A stretch of DNA of 7,321 nt from Clostridia bacterium (lineage in GTDB: Bacteria > Bacillota > Clostridia > Oscillospirales > CAG-272): assembly GCA_017408535.1 (NCBI GenBank), contig JAFQUL010000058.1, forward strand, positions 1-7,321. The letters run 5' to 3'. Below, one piece after another: positions 1-6,108 of this stretch (its first letter is position 1; every line of letters starts with the position of its first letter). A program made the translations under genes and the position numbers. The notes under the pieces are model-generated. The model was given only the letters and a program-made list of their open reading frames with translations, searched no databases and was not told the origin of the DNA.

Positions 1-111
1 TATAACTCTGACGTTAAACACATCGGGAAACCGTTTATCTCTGAGACATCCCAGTCCTTTAACACGTTTAATTTCCTCTTCTGTGAGGATGTTTGTGTTT
101 TCTTTTGACAT
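1..111 (-). CDS. 5' fragment of a gene, possibly a nitrite/sulfite-reductase-like protein
   Basis: The first 37 codons of a gene that continues beyond the left edge. The start is the ATG at 111-109, with AGGAG at 125-121 and a 9-nt spacer. An in-frame ATG at 117 lies only 3 nt from that site and is less likely. The visible N-terminus begins MSKENTNILTEEE and continues with KGLGCLRDKR and FNVRVI; there is no signal peptide, so the product should be cytoplasmic. The stretch from KGLG to FNVRVI resembles, from memory, the opening of proteins with a nitrite/sulfite reductase ferredoxin-like half domain, which bind siroheme and a 4Fe-4S cluster. The part that would carry the cluster cysteines is outside the window, so this assignment is tentative. 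The gene follows the lipoprotein stop by 24 nt with no terminator between them, so the two are probably co-transcribed from the promoter near 826-855. Confidence 0.7.
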   Translation of the reverse strand, partial: MSKENTNILTEEEIKRVKGLGCLRDKRFPDVFNVRVI

Positions 112-135
112 AATCATTTACTCCTGAAGAAAAAT

Positions 136-798
136 TTATATATTGATCAGCATTTTTAAGTAAGGGTCGCCTTTTTCTCTTTTTGCAAATATACCGCAGT
201 ACGCTCTTTCCTCACTGTCAGACCCTGTAAGAGTGAATTTTACTCTGAAGGTCATTTCCGTTTCTTCTGCAGAGATTACGGTTATATCTACCGTTCTTTT
301 CAGCGGCTGGACCTCTGTTACGTACATATTTACCTTTGAAAGGTATCTGAATATGTCTCCGTTCCTATGGACGACGCTGCTTCCTGCTCCGAAATGCTTT
401 TGCATAAGTGAATCAAAATCATCTGCAGGTATAATAGTAGTGGCGTAAAGCCCCGGGTATTTGCTTTCAACATCCCGCATCAAGACCGGGTTACCGTTGT
501 ATTTTGAAAACCGTGTGTTTAACAGATAGGACAGAAGCTCGTCCGTGTAAAGCTCGGGAACTGATTTGTGGCTTGAGAATTCCTCTAACTCTATATTATC
601 AAGAACGATAACATCAAGTGTGTCAATCAGCTTGAGCACTGTTTCATCACTTGTCTTAAGAGTGTTTATGACAGGTTCGTTTTTATAGTCGTGAGCATCT
701 ATTCCTATGTAAAGAAGCGCGGAATTGACGGTATCACAGGAAAAAAGAAAGAATGCTGTGAAAAGGAGCATTATGACAGCAGATGTTTTTTTTAACAT
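136..798 (-). CDS. Predicted lipoprotein of unknown function
   Basis: A 220-residue protein exported and lipid-anchored to the outer face of the cytoplasmic membrane. The N-terminus is a classic lipoprotein signal: a short KK basic region, a hydrophobic core of about 13 residues, and the lipobox LFSC with the acceptor cysteine at residue 21. The reading frame is open upstream to a GTG at 858, but the ATG at 798 is the better start. It puts the signal peptide at the terminus, it has GTGGAG 7 nt upstream, and a promoter at 826-855 would begin transcription near 819, downstream of that GTG. The mature region is mixed alpha/beta with no repeats, further membrane segments or motif that I recognise. 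Its second half alternates short polar and beta-like stretches, as in small extracytoplasmic domains. It is the first gene of a leftward pair, 24 nt ahead of a possible reductase gene. Function unknown. Confidence 0.85.
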   Translation of the reverse strand: MLKKTSAVIMLLFTAFFLFSCDTVNSALLYIGIDAHDYKNEPVINTLKTSDETVLKLIDTLDVIVLDNIELEEFSSHKSVPELYTDELLSYLLNTRFSKYNGNPVLMRDVESKYPGLYATTIIPADDFDSLMQKHFGAGSSVVHRNGDIFRYLSKVNMYVTEVQPLKRTVDITVISAEETEMTFRVKFTLTGSDSEERAYCGIFAKREKGDPYLKMLINI

Positions 799-825
799 TA
801 CGTTACTCCACAACAATTTTCTTAC

Positions 826-855
826 ATTATACATCATATGAGAGAATCTTTTCAA
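826..855 (-). promoter_or_regulatory. Sigma-A promoter for the lipoprotein operon
   Basis: On the minus strand, TTGAAA (855-850) and a perfect TATAAT (831-826) are separated by 18 bp. Transcription would start near 819, leaving a leader of about 20 nt that contains the GTGGAG ribosome site. This placement supports the lipoprotein start at 798. Confidence 0.65.
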
Positions 856-904
856 CACAGTAACATGATTTAAGTGTAATAAATTTGTAAATTAACATTT
901 TTAC

Positions 905-933
905 TTGAAAAAAAACGAGTTATGGTATAAAAT
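905..933 (+). promoter_or_regulatory. Promoter for the helical-toroid protein gene
   Basis: TTGAAA (905-910) is followed after 17 bp by TAAAAT (928-933). An overlapping reading is TATAAA (926-931) preceded by TGG, which makes an extended -10 element. Either choice starts transcription near 937-941, about 40 nt before the ATG at 978. The -10 region lies inside the inverted repeat at 916-950. Confidence 0.6.
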
Positions 934-950
934 ATAACACAAATAACTCG
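916..950. promoter_or_regulatory. Inverted repeat around the -10 region, candidate operator
   Basis: CGAGTTAT (916-923) and ATAACTCG (943-950) are exact reverse complements, 19 bp apart. They flank the -10 element and the predicted start site of the rightward gene. The 5' arm lies upstream of the start site, so this is more likely a DNA-binding site for a dimeric regulator than an RNA hairpin. The regulator is not identified. Confidence 0.45.
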
Positions 951-977
951 ATTATCTGTTGAAGGGGGACGTTCACG

Positions 978-2723
978 ATGAACGAATATCAGAGTTTACT
1001 TAAAGAGTGGATAGACGCACTGCTGAATTTGCAGATTAAAGGAACCGGATCCCCGTATCTTGACGGCGGTATTGTATGTCCTGCATGTGCATCCGTTCAC
1101 GGCAGAGCCGGCGATATGGTATATGCTCTTGTATATATGTATTCAATTACCGGTGAGAAGAAATATATGGATGCCGCAGATGCTCTTTTTGCGTGGACAG
1201 AGAAAAATATGATTATTCCCGGCGGCGGCTACCGTAACGGGGCAAAGAGCAACTGGACGGGAATAACCGTTTTTGCCGCTATAGCATACGGTAAAACTTT
1301 GCTTGAGCATAGGGAGGACCTGGGTGAAGAAAGATATGCTCTGTGGTTTTCGGTGCTTAAGAGACTTTCTCATTTTCTTGATGAATATTTTAAGGTTTCT
1401 ATGCCCAATATCAATTATGCAATGAGTTACACAGCCGAGCTTGCTATAATGTATCGGCTTACAGGAGATGAGTGGTATAAGGCTGAGGGGCGCAGATGGT
1501 ACGAATTTTCACGTGAGAAGTTCTCTCCCGAAGGAATTATCTTTGGCGAAGGCATTCCAATGGATCTCATTTCCGAAAGAGGCTGCCGCAGTATAGATAT
1601 AGGATACAATGTTGAGGAATCACTTCCCAATCTTGTGCTTTACGCAAAACTGACAGATGATGAAGATGCACTCAGGGAGCTTATCCCGATCCTTCGTGCA
1701 CATCTTGAATTTATGCTTCCCGACGGAGCATGGGACAACAGCTTCGGTAGCAGATTTATCAAATGGACTTATTGGGGAAGCCGCACCGCTGACGGATGTC
1801 AGACAGCGTACGTGCTTCTTTCAGACAGAGATGAGGTATTCGGTGAGGCCGCATACAGAAATTATCAGCTTTATCGCCACTGTACCGTTGACGGATTGCT
1901 TGCCGGCGGATTGATGTACGGTGATGCCGGAGAACCTGTATGTACTCATCATTCATTCTGCCACGTAAAGTCCCTTGCTGTTATGGCCAAGTCCGGATAT
2001 GAGCATAATAAGACCGTTCAGCTCCCCAGAGAATCAGCGGACGGAACAAAGCATTGGCCCTGTCTTGACGTTACTTTTGCCGCACGCGGTGATTGGAGAG
2101 CATCGGTATCCGGATATGATTTTCTTCAGTTCGGGGATACATATCCTACCGGCGGTGCACTTACCATGCTTTGGAACAGTAAATGCGGTCCCGTTGCCTG
2201 TGCAACTACTACAGTATATAAAATGCTTGAATCCGGTAATATGCAGATGCCGCTGACACCGCCTACATGCGGAACTCCCAGGCTTGAACTAAAAGACGGT
2301 AACGGTGTTTATCTTAATATAAACGATACAAAATCCGTGATCACGTCTGAGGATGACGGCAATACCATAAGAATAAATACCAAGGGGAAAATGAAAAACG
2401 GGGAAGGTAATACCGCTCTCGACGCAGTATATGAGGTTGAGTATGCCTTCGGAGAAGATTTTTCCGTAACAGTAAACTGCAGCAGTGATGCTTTATTTAT
2501 ATTTCCTCTTATATCGCGTCATACAGAAAAGGTTGAGATCAACGGCAGTACCTGTACGGTTACAGGGGAAGTGAAGAAAACTCTTACATGTGACGGAACG
2601 GTCACAACCGCTTTTGCTGAGGATGAACGTGGCTTTAACCCCATCGGCGGATTTGAACTTCTTCCTCTTGAGATTCCGGTTTCCGCAGGAAAAGCTCAAA
2701 AAATAACCTTGTCGATAAAATAG
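978..2723 (+). CDS. Uncharacterised protein resembling helical-toroid carbohydrate-active enzymes
   Basis: A 581-residue protein without a signal peptide, so probably cytoplasmic. The ATG at 978 has AAGGGGG at 962-968, 9 nt upstream. Residues 1 to about 360 are rich in amphipathic helix pairs joined by loops with Gly, Trp, Tyr and Asp. Examples are the loop at residues 29-43 (GGIVCPACASVHGR) and the Trp-rich stretch at 249-270 (DGAWDNSFG and following). This pattern is typical of alpha/alpha toroid (six-hairpin) glycosidases and polysaccharide lyases. Residues from about 440 onward look beta-rich, like the sandwich domain often found at the end of such enzymes. I cannot match it to a named family and do not see a catalytic pair I would trust. 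A role in breaking down imported oligosaccharides is inference. It has its own promoter and no co-directional upstream neighbour. Confidence 0.8.
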   Translation: MNEYQSLLKEWIDALLNLQIKGTGSPYLDGGIVCPACASVHGRAGDMVYALVYMYSITGEKKYMDAADALFAWTEKNMIIPGGGYRNGAKSNWTGITVFAAIAYGKTLLEHREDLGEERYALWFSVLKRLSHFLDEYFKVSMPNINYAMSYTAELAIMYRLTGDEWYKAEGRRWYEFSREKFSPEGIIFGEGIPMDLISERGCRSIDIGYNVEESLPNLVLYAKLTDDEDALRELIPILRAHLEFMLPDGAWDNSFGSRFIKWTYWGSRTADGCQTAYVLLSDRDEVFGEAAYRNYQLYRHCTVDGLLAGGLMYGDAGEPVCTHHSFCHVKSLAVMAKSGYEHNKTVQLPRESADGTKHWPCLDVTFAARGDWRASVSGYDFLQFGDTYPTGGALTMLWNSKCGPVACATTTVYKMLESGNMQMPLTPPTCGTPRLELKDGNGVYLNINDTKSVITSEDDGNTIRINTKGKMKNGEGNTALDAVYEVEYAFGEDFSVTVNCSSDALFIFPLISRHTEKVEINGSTCTVTGEVKKTLTCDGTVTTAFAEDERGFNPIGGFELLPLEIPVSAGKAQKITLSIK

Positions 2724-2790
2724 TTTTTTGTTGGGATAATAGCGTGAAATATAATTCAGGCATTTTTCTAAAGCCCGGTTATCACGCACT

Positions 2791-2856
2791 CAAATTCAAA
2801 TTAAAAATGGGACCCTATCCCATTTTTGTTCGCATAAGCGAACACATTTGAATTTG
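2791..2856. repeat. Perfect three-way-junction palindromic element
   Basis: Three exact inverted repeats nest into a cloverleaf-like fold. The outer stem pairs 2791-2801 with 2846-2856 (11 bp; CAAATTCAAAT arm). Inside it lie a 10-bp hairpin at 2803-2827 (AAAAATGGGA arm, loop CCCTA) and, directly abutting, a 6-bp hairpin at 2828-2843 (GTTCGC arm, loop ATAA). Only one unpaired base precedes the first hairpin and two follow the second. There are no G-U pairs, so both DNA strands fold equally well. It could be a mobile palindromic (REP/MITE-like) element or a structured leader of nrdG. The T5 run ending the first hairpin may also terminate transcription of the upstream gene. Confidence 0.7.
2803..2827 (+). 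terminator. Possible terminator of the upstream gene
   Basis: A 10-bp perfect hairpin (arm AAAAATGGGA, loop CCCTA) with a five-T 3' run, about 80 nt after the stop at 2721-2723. The A run on the 5' side would let it work in both directions. The stem is only moderately GC-rich and the T run is half of the stem itself, so efficiency may be modest. Confidence 0.4.
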
Positions 2857-2870
2857 CTAAAACTTGTGTA

Positions 2871-2888
2871 CCGCCGTAAAAACGGCGG
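2871..2888 (+). promoter_or_regulatory. GC-rich hairpin immediately upstream of the nrdG ribosome site
   Basis: CCGCCGT (2871-2877) pairs exactly with ACGGCGG (2882-2888) around an AAAA loop. The hairpin ends 3 nt before GGAG at 2892-2895, so it sits inside the ribosome footprint for the nrdG start at 2902. It has no following T run and is therefore not a terminator. It may limit or tune nrdG translation. Confidence 0.5.
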
Positions 2889-2901
2889 AATGGAGATTAA
2901 T

Positions 2902-3594
2902 ATGAAGTTTTTCGGTCTTCAAAAACTTACCTTGCTTGATTACCCCGGCAAGGTGGCCTGTACGATATTTACAGGCGGGTGTAATTTCAGATGCCCATTC
3001 TGTCATAATGCATCTCTGGTCTTACGTCCGGGAGAATGCAGGGCGTTTTCAGAGGAAGAGATACTTTCCTTTCTGAAAAAGCGCCTTGGCATACTTGAGG
3101 GTGTATGTATTACCGGCGGTGAGCCTCTTATGCAAAACGGTATAGACGGGTTTATTGCAAAAGTGAAAGAACTCGGATACAGCGTGAAGCTTGATACCAA
3201 CGGAAGCTTTCCTGACAAGCTGAAGGATCTTGTTGACAGAGGACTTGTGGATAAAGTCGCTATGGATATCAAAAACTCAAAGGAAAAGTACCCGATCACA
3301 GTTGGGATTGAGGACTACGATATTTCTCCCGTTGAGAGAAGTGTTGATATACTGATGAACGGAAGCGTCGATTACGAGTTCCGTACTACGGTAGTGAAAA
3401 ATTTGCATACCCTTGATGATATGGTTGCTATCGGTGAATGGATCACAGGTGCCGGGGCATACTATATACAGAACTTCAAGGATTCGGGAGACCTTATATC
3501 CACCGGCCTTGAAGGGGTTGACAGAAACACCGCAGACGCCTTCAGAGAGGCGATCTCGCGCTATGTTCCCGGTGCTGCTGTCAGAGAGGGCTAA
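2902..3594 (+). CDS. nrdG: Anaerobic ribonucleotide reductase activating protein (radical SAM)
   Basis: A 230-residue cytoplasmic radical-SAM enzyme that uses S-adenosylmethionine and a 4Fe-4S cluster to create the glycyl radical on NrdD. The N-terminus (GLQKLTLLDYPGK) is typical of the NrdG2-type activase family. It is followed by the cluster motif C27-x3-C31-x2-C34 and by GGEP at residues 72-75, which contacts the SAM amino group. The length fits the family. I chose ATG 2902, with GGAG 6 nt upstream. The frame is open further upstream, including an ATG at 2890 that overlaps that ribosome site, but family members begin at this point. nrdD follows 166 nt later behind a terminator and its own promoter, so the two are neighbours but separately controllable. 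The glycyl substrate is inferred from the adjacent nrdD; pyruvate-formate-lyase activases share the same motifs. Confidence 0.93.
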   Translation: MKFFGLQKLTLLDYPGKVACTIFTGGCNFRCPFCHNASLVLRPGECRAFSEEEILSFLKKRLGILEGVCITGGEPLMQNGIDGFIAKVKELGYSVKLDTNGSFPDKLKDLVDRGLVDKVAMDIKNSKEKYPITVGIEDYDISPVERSVDILMNGSVDYEFRTTVVKNLHTLDDMVAIGEWITGAGAYYIQNFKDSGDLISTGLEGVDRNTADAFREAISRYVPGAAVREG

Positions 3595-3608
3595 ACAATA
3601 TATAGTAC
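3593..3608. promoter_or_regulatory. NrdR box 1 (candidate)
   Basis: AAACAATATATAGTAC matches the known NrdR consensus acaCwAtATaTwGtgt at 13 of 16 positions, with the ten-base core CWATATATWG perfect. It overlaps the nrdG stop codon. Its centre is 32 bp from box 2, matching the three-helical-turn spacing known for NrdR site pairs. Confidence 0.6.
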
Positions 3609-3616
3609 ATAAATCA

Positions 3617-3645
3617 GAAAAACACAACTATATGTTGTGTTTTTC
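3617..3645. terminator. Terminator hairpin between nrdG and nrdD
   Basis: GAAAAACACAAC (3617-3628) pairs perfectly with GTTGTGTTTTTC (3634-3645) around a TATAT loop, a 12-bp stem with five Ts on the 3' side. It is symmetrical, so it could stop transcription from either direction. It lies just upstream of the nrdD -35 element. Candidate NrdR box 2 overlaps its loop and right arm. Confidence 0.65.
3625..3640. promoter_or_regulatory. NrdR box 2 (candidate)
   Basis: CAACTATATGTTGTGT matches the NrdR consensus at 13 of 16 positions and 9 of 10 core positions. It shares bases with the terminator hairpin, so part of the match could be coincidental. The centre-to-centre distances of 32 bp to box 1 and 33 bp to box 3 support it. 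Confidence 0.5.
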
Positions 3646-3647
3646 TA

Positions 3648-3676
3648 TTGACAAACACCACTATATATGGTATAAT
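3648..3676 (+). promoter_or_regulatory. Consensus sigma-A promoter of nrdD
   Basis: TTGACA (3648-3653) and TATAAT (3671-3676) match the consensus perfectly with the ideal 17-bp spacing, and TGG before the -10 makes it an extended -10 promoter. Transcription should start near 3683, giving a leader of about 78 nt. So strong a promoter suggests that repression, probably by NrdR, sets the output. Confidence 0.92.
3658..3673. promoter_or_regulatory. NrdR box 3, overlapping the nrdD -10 element
   Basis: CCACTATATATGGTAT matches the NrdR consensus at 13 of 16 positions and 9 of 10 core positions. It covers most of the spacer and the first three bases of the -10 hexamer, where a bound repressor would exclude RNA polymerase. 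NrdR is the ATP/dATP-sensing repressor of ribonucleotide reductase genes. It is not encoded in this window. Confidence 0.7.
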
Positions 3677-3696
3677 CTTCACACTGCCAACTGTCG

Positions 3697-3723
3697 CTGT
3701 CTTGCGAGGATACGAGCAGACAG
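3697..3723 (+). promoter_or_regulatory. Stem-loop in the nrdD mRNA leader
   Basis: CTGTC (3697-3701) pairs with GACAG (3719-3723) and, after a bulged T, TGC (3703-3705) pairs with GCA (3716-3718), leaving a ten-base loop. A second CTGTC at 3691-3695 could compete for the same GACAG, and CACTG (3682-3686) could pair with CAGTG (3721-3725). It lies about 23 nt before the AAGGAGAG ribosome site (3747-3754), which stays free. It may protect the 5' end of the mRNA or be regulatory. Confidence 0.35.
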
Positions 3724-3760
3724 TGAAAAAATATTGAATTCATTATAAGGAGAGTGCCAT

Positions 3761-6100
3761 ATGTATCAGGTAATCAAGAGAGACGGCAAGGTCGTAAACT
3801 TTGACATTTCCAAGATCAGTGCCGCCATCACCAAGGCCTTTGAAGCACAGAACAGACAGTATAACCCCGATATTATAGATCTGCTTGCTCTTAAGGTAAC
3901 TGCAGATTACGAAAAGAAGATCAAGGACGGCAAGGTTTCCGTTGAGGATATCCAGGACAGTGTTGAGTCTGTTCTTATCAGTGCCGACTATGCAGATGTA
4001 GCTAAGTGCTACATTCTTTACAGAAAGCAGCGCGAGCGTATCCGTAATATGAAGTCCACTATCCTTGACTATAAGGATGTAGTAGACCAGTATGTTAAGG
4101 CTACCGACTGGCGTGTTAAGGAGAACTCTACCGTTACTTATTCAGTCGGCGGACTTATTCTCAGCAACTCCGGTGCAATTACCGCAAACTATTGGCTTTC
4201 CGAAATATACGATGACGAGATCGCCAATGCTCACAGAGAGGGCGACATCCATATCCACGACCTTTCCATGCTTACCGGATACTGCGCAGGTTGGTCCCTT
4301 AAGCAGCTTATCCAGGAGGGTCTTGGCGGTATTCCCGGCAAGATAACCTCTTCTCCCGCGAGCCACCTTGCTACTCTTTGCAACCAGATGGTAAACTTCC
4401 TCGGTATAATGCAGAACGAGTGGGCAGGCGCTCAGGCTTTCTCATCCTTTGATACCTATCTTGCTCCTTTTGTTAAGGTGGACAACCTTTCTTACCGTGA
4501 GGTCAAGAAGTGTATCGAATCTTTTATCTACGGTGTAAATACTCCCAGTCGTTGGGGTACTCAGGCTCCTTTCTCCAATATTACTCTTGACTGGGTCGTT
4601 CCCAATGACCTTGCTGAGCTTAACGCTATCGTTGGCGGCAAAGAGATGGATTTCAAGTATAAAGACTGTAAGAAGGAAATGAATATGGTCAACCGTGCAT
4701 TTATCGAGGTAATGCTCGAGGGTGACGCTAACGGCCGCGGCTTCCAGTATCCTATTCCTACCTACTCCATTACCCGTGATTTTGACTGGTCTGATACCGA
4801 GAACAACAGACTTCTCTTTGAGATGACCGCAAAGTACGGTACTCCTTATTTCTCCAATTATATCAACAGTGATATGGAGCCCAGTGACATCCGCAGTATG
4901 TGCTGCCGTCTCCGTCTTGATCTTCGTGAGCTTCGTAAGAAGTCCGGCGGATTCTTCGGTAGTGGTGAGTCTACCGGTTCTGTTGGTGTTGTTACCATTA
5001 ATATTCCCCGTATTGCTTATCTCTCTGCCAGCCGTGAGGACTTCTTCCGCCGTCTGGACAGAATGATGGATATTTCCGCACGTTCTCTCAATATCAAGAG
5101 AACTATTATCTCCAAGCTTCTTGACGAGGGACTCTATCCCTATACCCGCCGCTATCTCGGCACATTCAACAATCACTTTTCTACTATCGGTCTTGTTGGT
5201 ATGAACGAGGCTTGCCTCAATGCAAGATGGATCCGGAAGGATCTTACTCATTACGATGCTCAGGAGTTTACCAAGGAAGTTCTTAACCACATGCGTGAGA
5301 GACTTTCCGACTATCAGGAGCAGTACGGTGATCTCTTTAATCTCGAGGCAACTCCTGCTGAGTCTACCAGCTACCGTCTTGCTAAGTTTGACGTTAAGCG
5401 TTATCCCGATATTATTACTGCATCTCAGGGTGATGCTGCTCCTTACTATACCAACAGCTCACACCTTCCCGTTGGATTTACTGAGGATATTTTTGAGGCT
5501 CTTGATATTCAGGACGAGCTTCAGACTCTTTATACCTCCGGTACCGTATTCCACGCATTCATCGGCGAGAAGATGCCTACCTGGGAGTCTGCGGCTAATC
5601 TCGTAAGAAAGATCGCAGAGAATTATAAGCTTCCTTACTACACGCTTTCTCCCACCTATTCTGTATGTAAGAACCACGGTTACCTTAACGGTGAGGTATA
5701 CAAGTGTCCTGACTGTTCTGCCGTTACTGAGGTATACAGCCGTATAACCGGTTACTACCGTCCCGTTCAGAACTGGAACGAGGGTAAATCCGCAGAGTTC
5801 AAGGCACGTAAGCTCTATAATGTTATGATCGATAAGATCAAGGCTGACAACGAGGAGCATCCCGAGTGTCCTAAGGAAGTTCTGCTGTTTACAACTAAGA
5901 CCTGCCCCAACTGCAAAATAGCCAAGGCTATGCTTGATAAGGCTGGTGTTGAGTATACTGTCGTTGATGCAGAGGAAGACAGAGCTCTTACCGCTAAGTA
6001 CGGTGTAAGCCAGGCTCCCACTCTCGTTGTGGTAGACTGTGATAACGTTGAGCAGTATATCAACGCATCTAATATTAAGAAATTTGCTGAAGGAAAATAA
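3761..6100 (+). CDS. nrdD: Class III anaerobic ribonucleotide reductase with fused C-terminal redoxin domain
   Basis: A 779-residue glycyl-radical enzyme that reduces ribonucleotides to deoxyribonucleotides without oxygen. Domains in order: an ATP-cone (about 1-95) that senses ATP/dATP; the catalytic barrel, with GDIHIHDL, C175 and the M380-C381-C382 loop holding the likely thiyl-radical cysteine C382; a zinc site (C636, H639, C649, C652); and the glycyl-radical motif RITGYY with G664. An added domain (about 705-779) then has CPNC (715-718) and a cis-proline candidate P753 in APT, as in glutaredoxins and NrdH. Class III enzymes are usually near 700 residues, so the redoxin accounts for the excess. 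Where formate-using enzymes have Asn in NLGVV, this one has Ser407, suggesting thiol rather than formate reduction. ATG 3761 has AAGGAG 8 nt upstream. Its many GAG, GGT, CGT and GTT codons suggest high expression. Confidence 0.96.
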   Translation: MYQVIKRDGKVVNFDISKISAAITKAFEAQNRQYNPDIIDLLALKVTADYEKKIKDGKVSVEDIQDSVESVLISADYADVAKCYILYRKQRERIRNMKSTILDYKDVVDQYVKATDWRVKENSTVTYSVGGLILSNSGAITANYWLSEIYDDEIANAHREGDIHIHDLSMLTGYCAGWSLKQLIQEGLGGIPGKITSSPASHLATLCNQMVNFLGIMQNEWAGAQAFSSFDTYLAPFVKVDNLSYREVKKCIESFIYGVNTPSRWGTQAPFSNITLDWVVPNDLAELNAIVGGKEMDFKYKDCKKEMNMVNRAFIEVMLEGDANGRGFQYPIPTYSITRDFDWSDTENNRLLFEMTAKYGTPYFSNYINSDMEPSDIRSMCCRLRLDLRELRKKSGGFFGSGESTGSVGVVTINIPRIAYLSASREDFFRRLDRMMDISARSLNIKRTIISKLLDEGLYPYTRRYLGTFNNHFSTIGLVGMNEACLNARWIRKDLTHYDAQEFTKEVLNHMRERLSDYQEQYGDLFNLEATPAESTSYRLAKFDVKRYPDIITASQGDAAPYYTNSSHLPVGFTEDIFEALDIQDELQTLYTSGTVFHAFIGEKMPTWESAANLVRKIAENYKLPYYTLSPTYSVCKNHGYLNGEVYKCPDCSAVTEVYSRITGYYRPVQNWNEGKSAEFKARKLYNVMIDKIKADNEEHPECPKEVLLFTTKTCPNCKIAKAMLDKAGVEYTVVDAEEDRALTAKYGVSQAPTLVVVDCDNVEQYINASNIKKFAEGK

Positions 6101-6108
6101 CAGGCAGT

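Noticed and set aside
799..858. Upstream extension of the lipoprotein to the GTG at 858
   Set aside because: It would bury the lipoprotein signal peptide, has no ribosome site, and lies upstream of the predicted transcription start near 819.
2742..2787. GCGTGA/TCACGC stem after the helical-toroid gene as a terminator
   Set aside because: It is only 6 bp closing a 34-nt loop with little internal pairing and no T run after it. It was not strong enough to list as a feature.
2848..2901. Extension of nrdG to TTG 2848 or ATG 2890
   Set aside because: The extra residues cover the hairpin and ribosome site and are absent from the family's usual N-terminus. ATG 2902 has GGAG at proper spacing.
4442..5290. 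A 282-codon open frame on the minus strand inside nrdD
   Set aside because: It is fully antisense to the conserved NrdD catalytic domain. Its protein has no recognisable domain and is low in aromatic residues. The open frame is explained by the biased codon use of nrdD.
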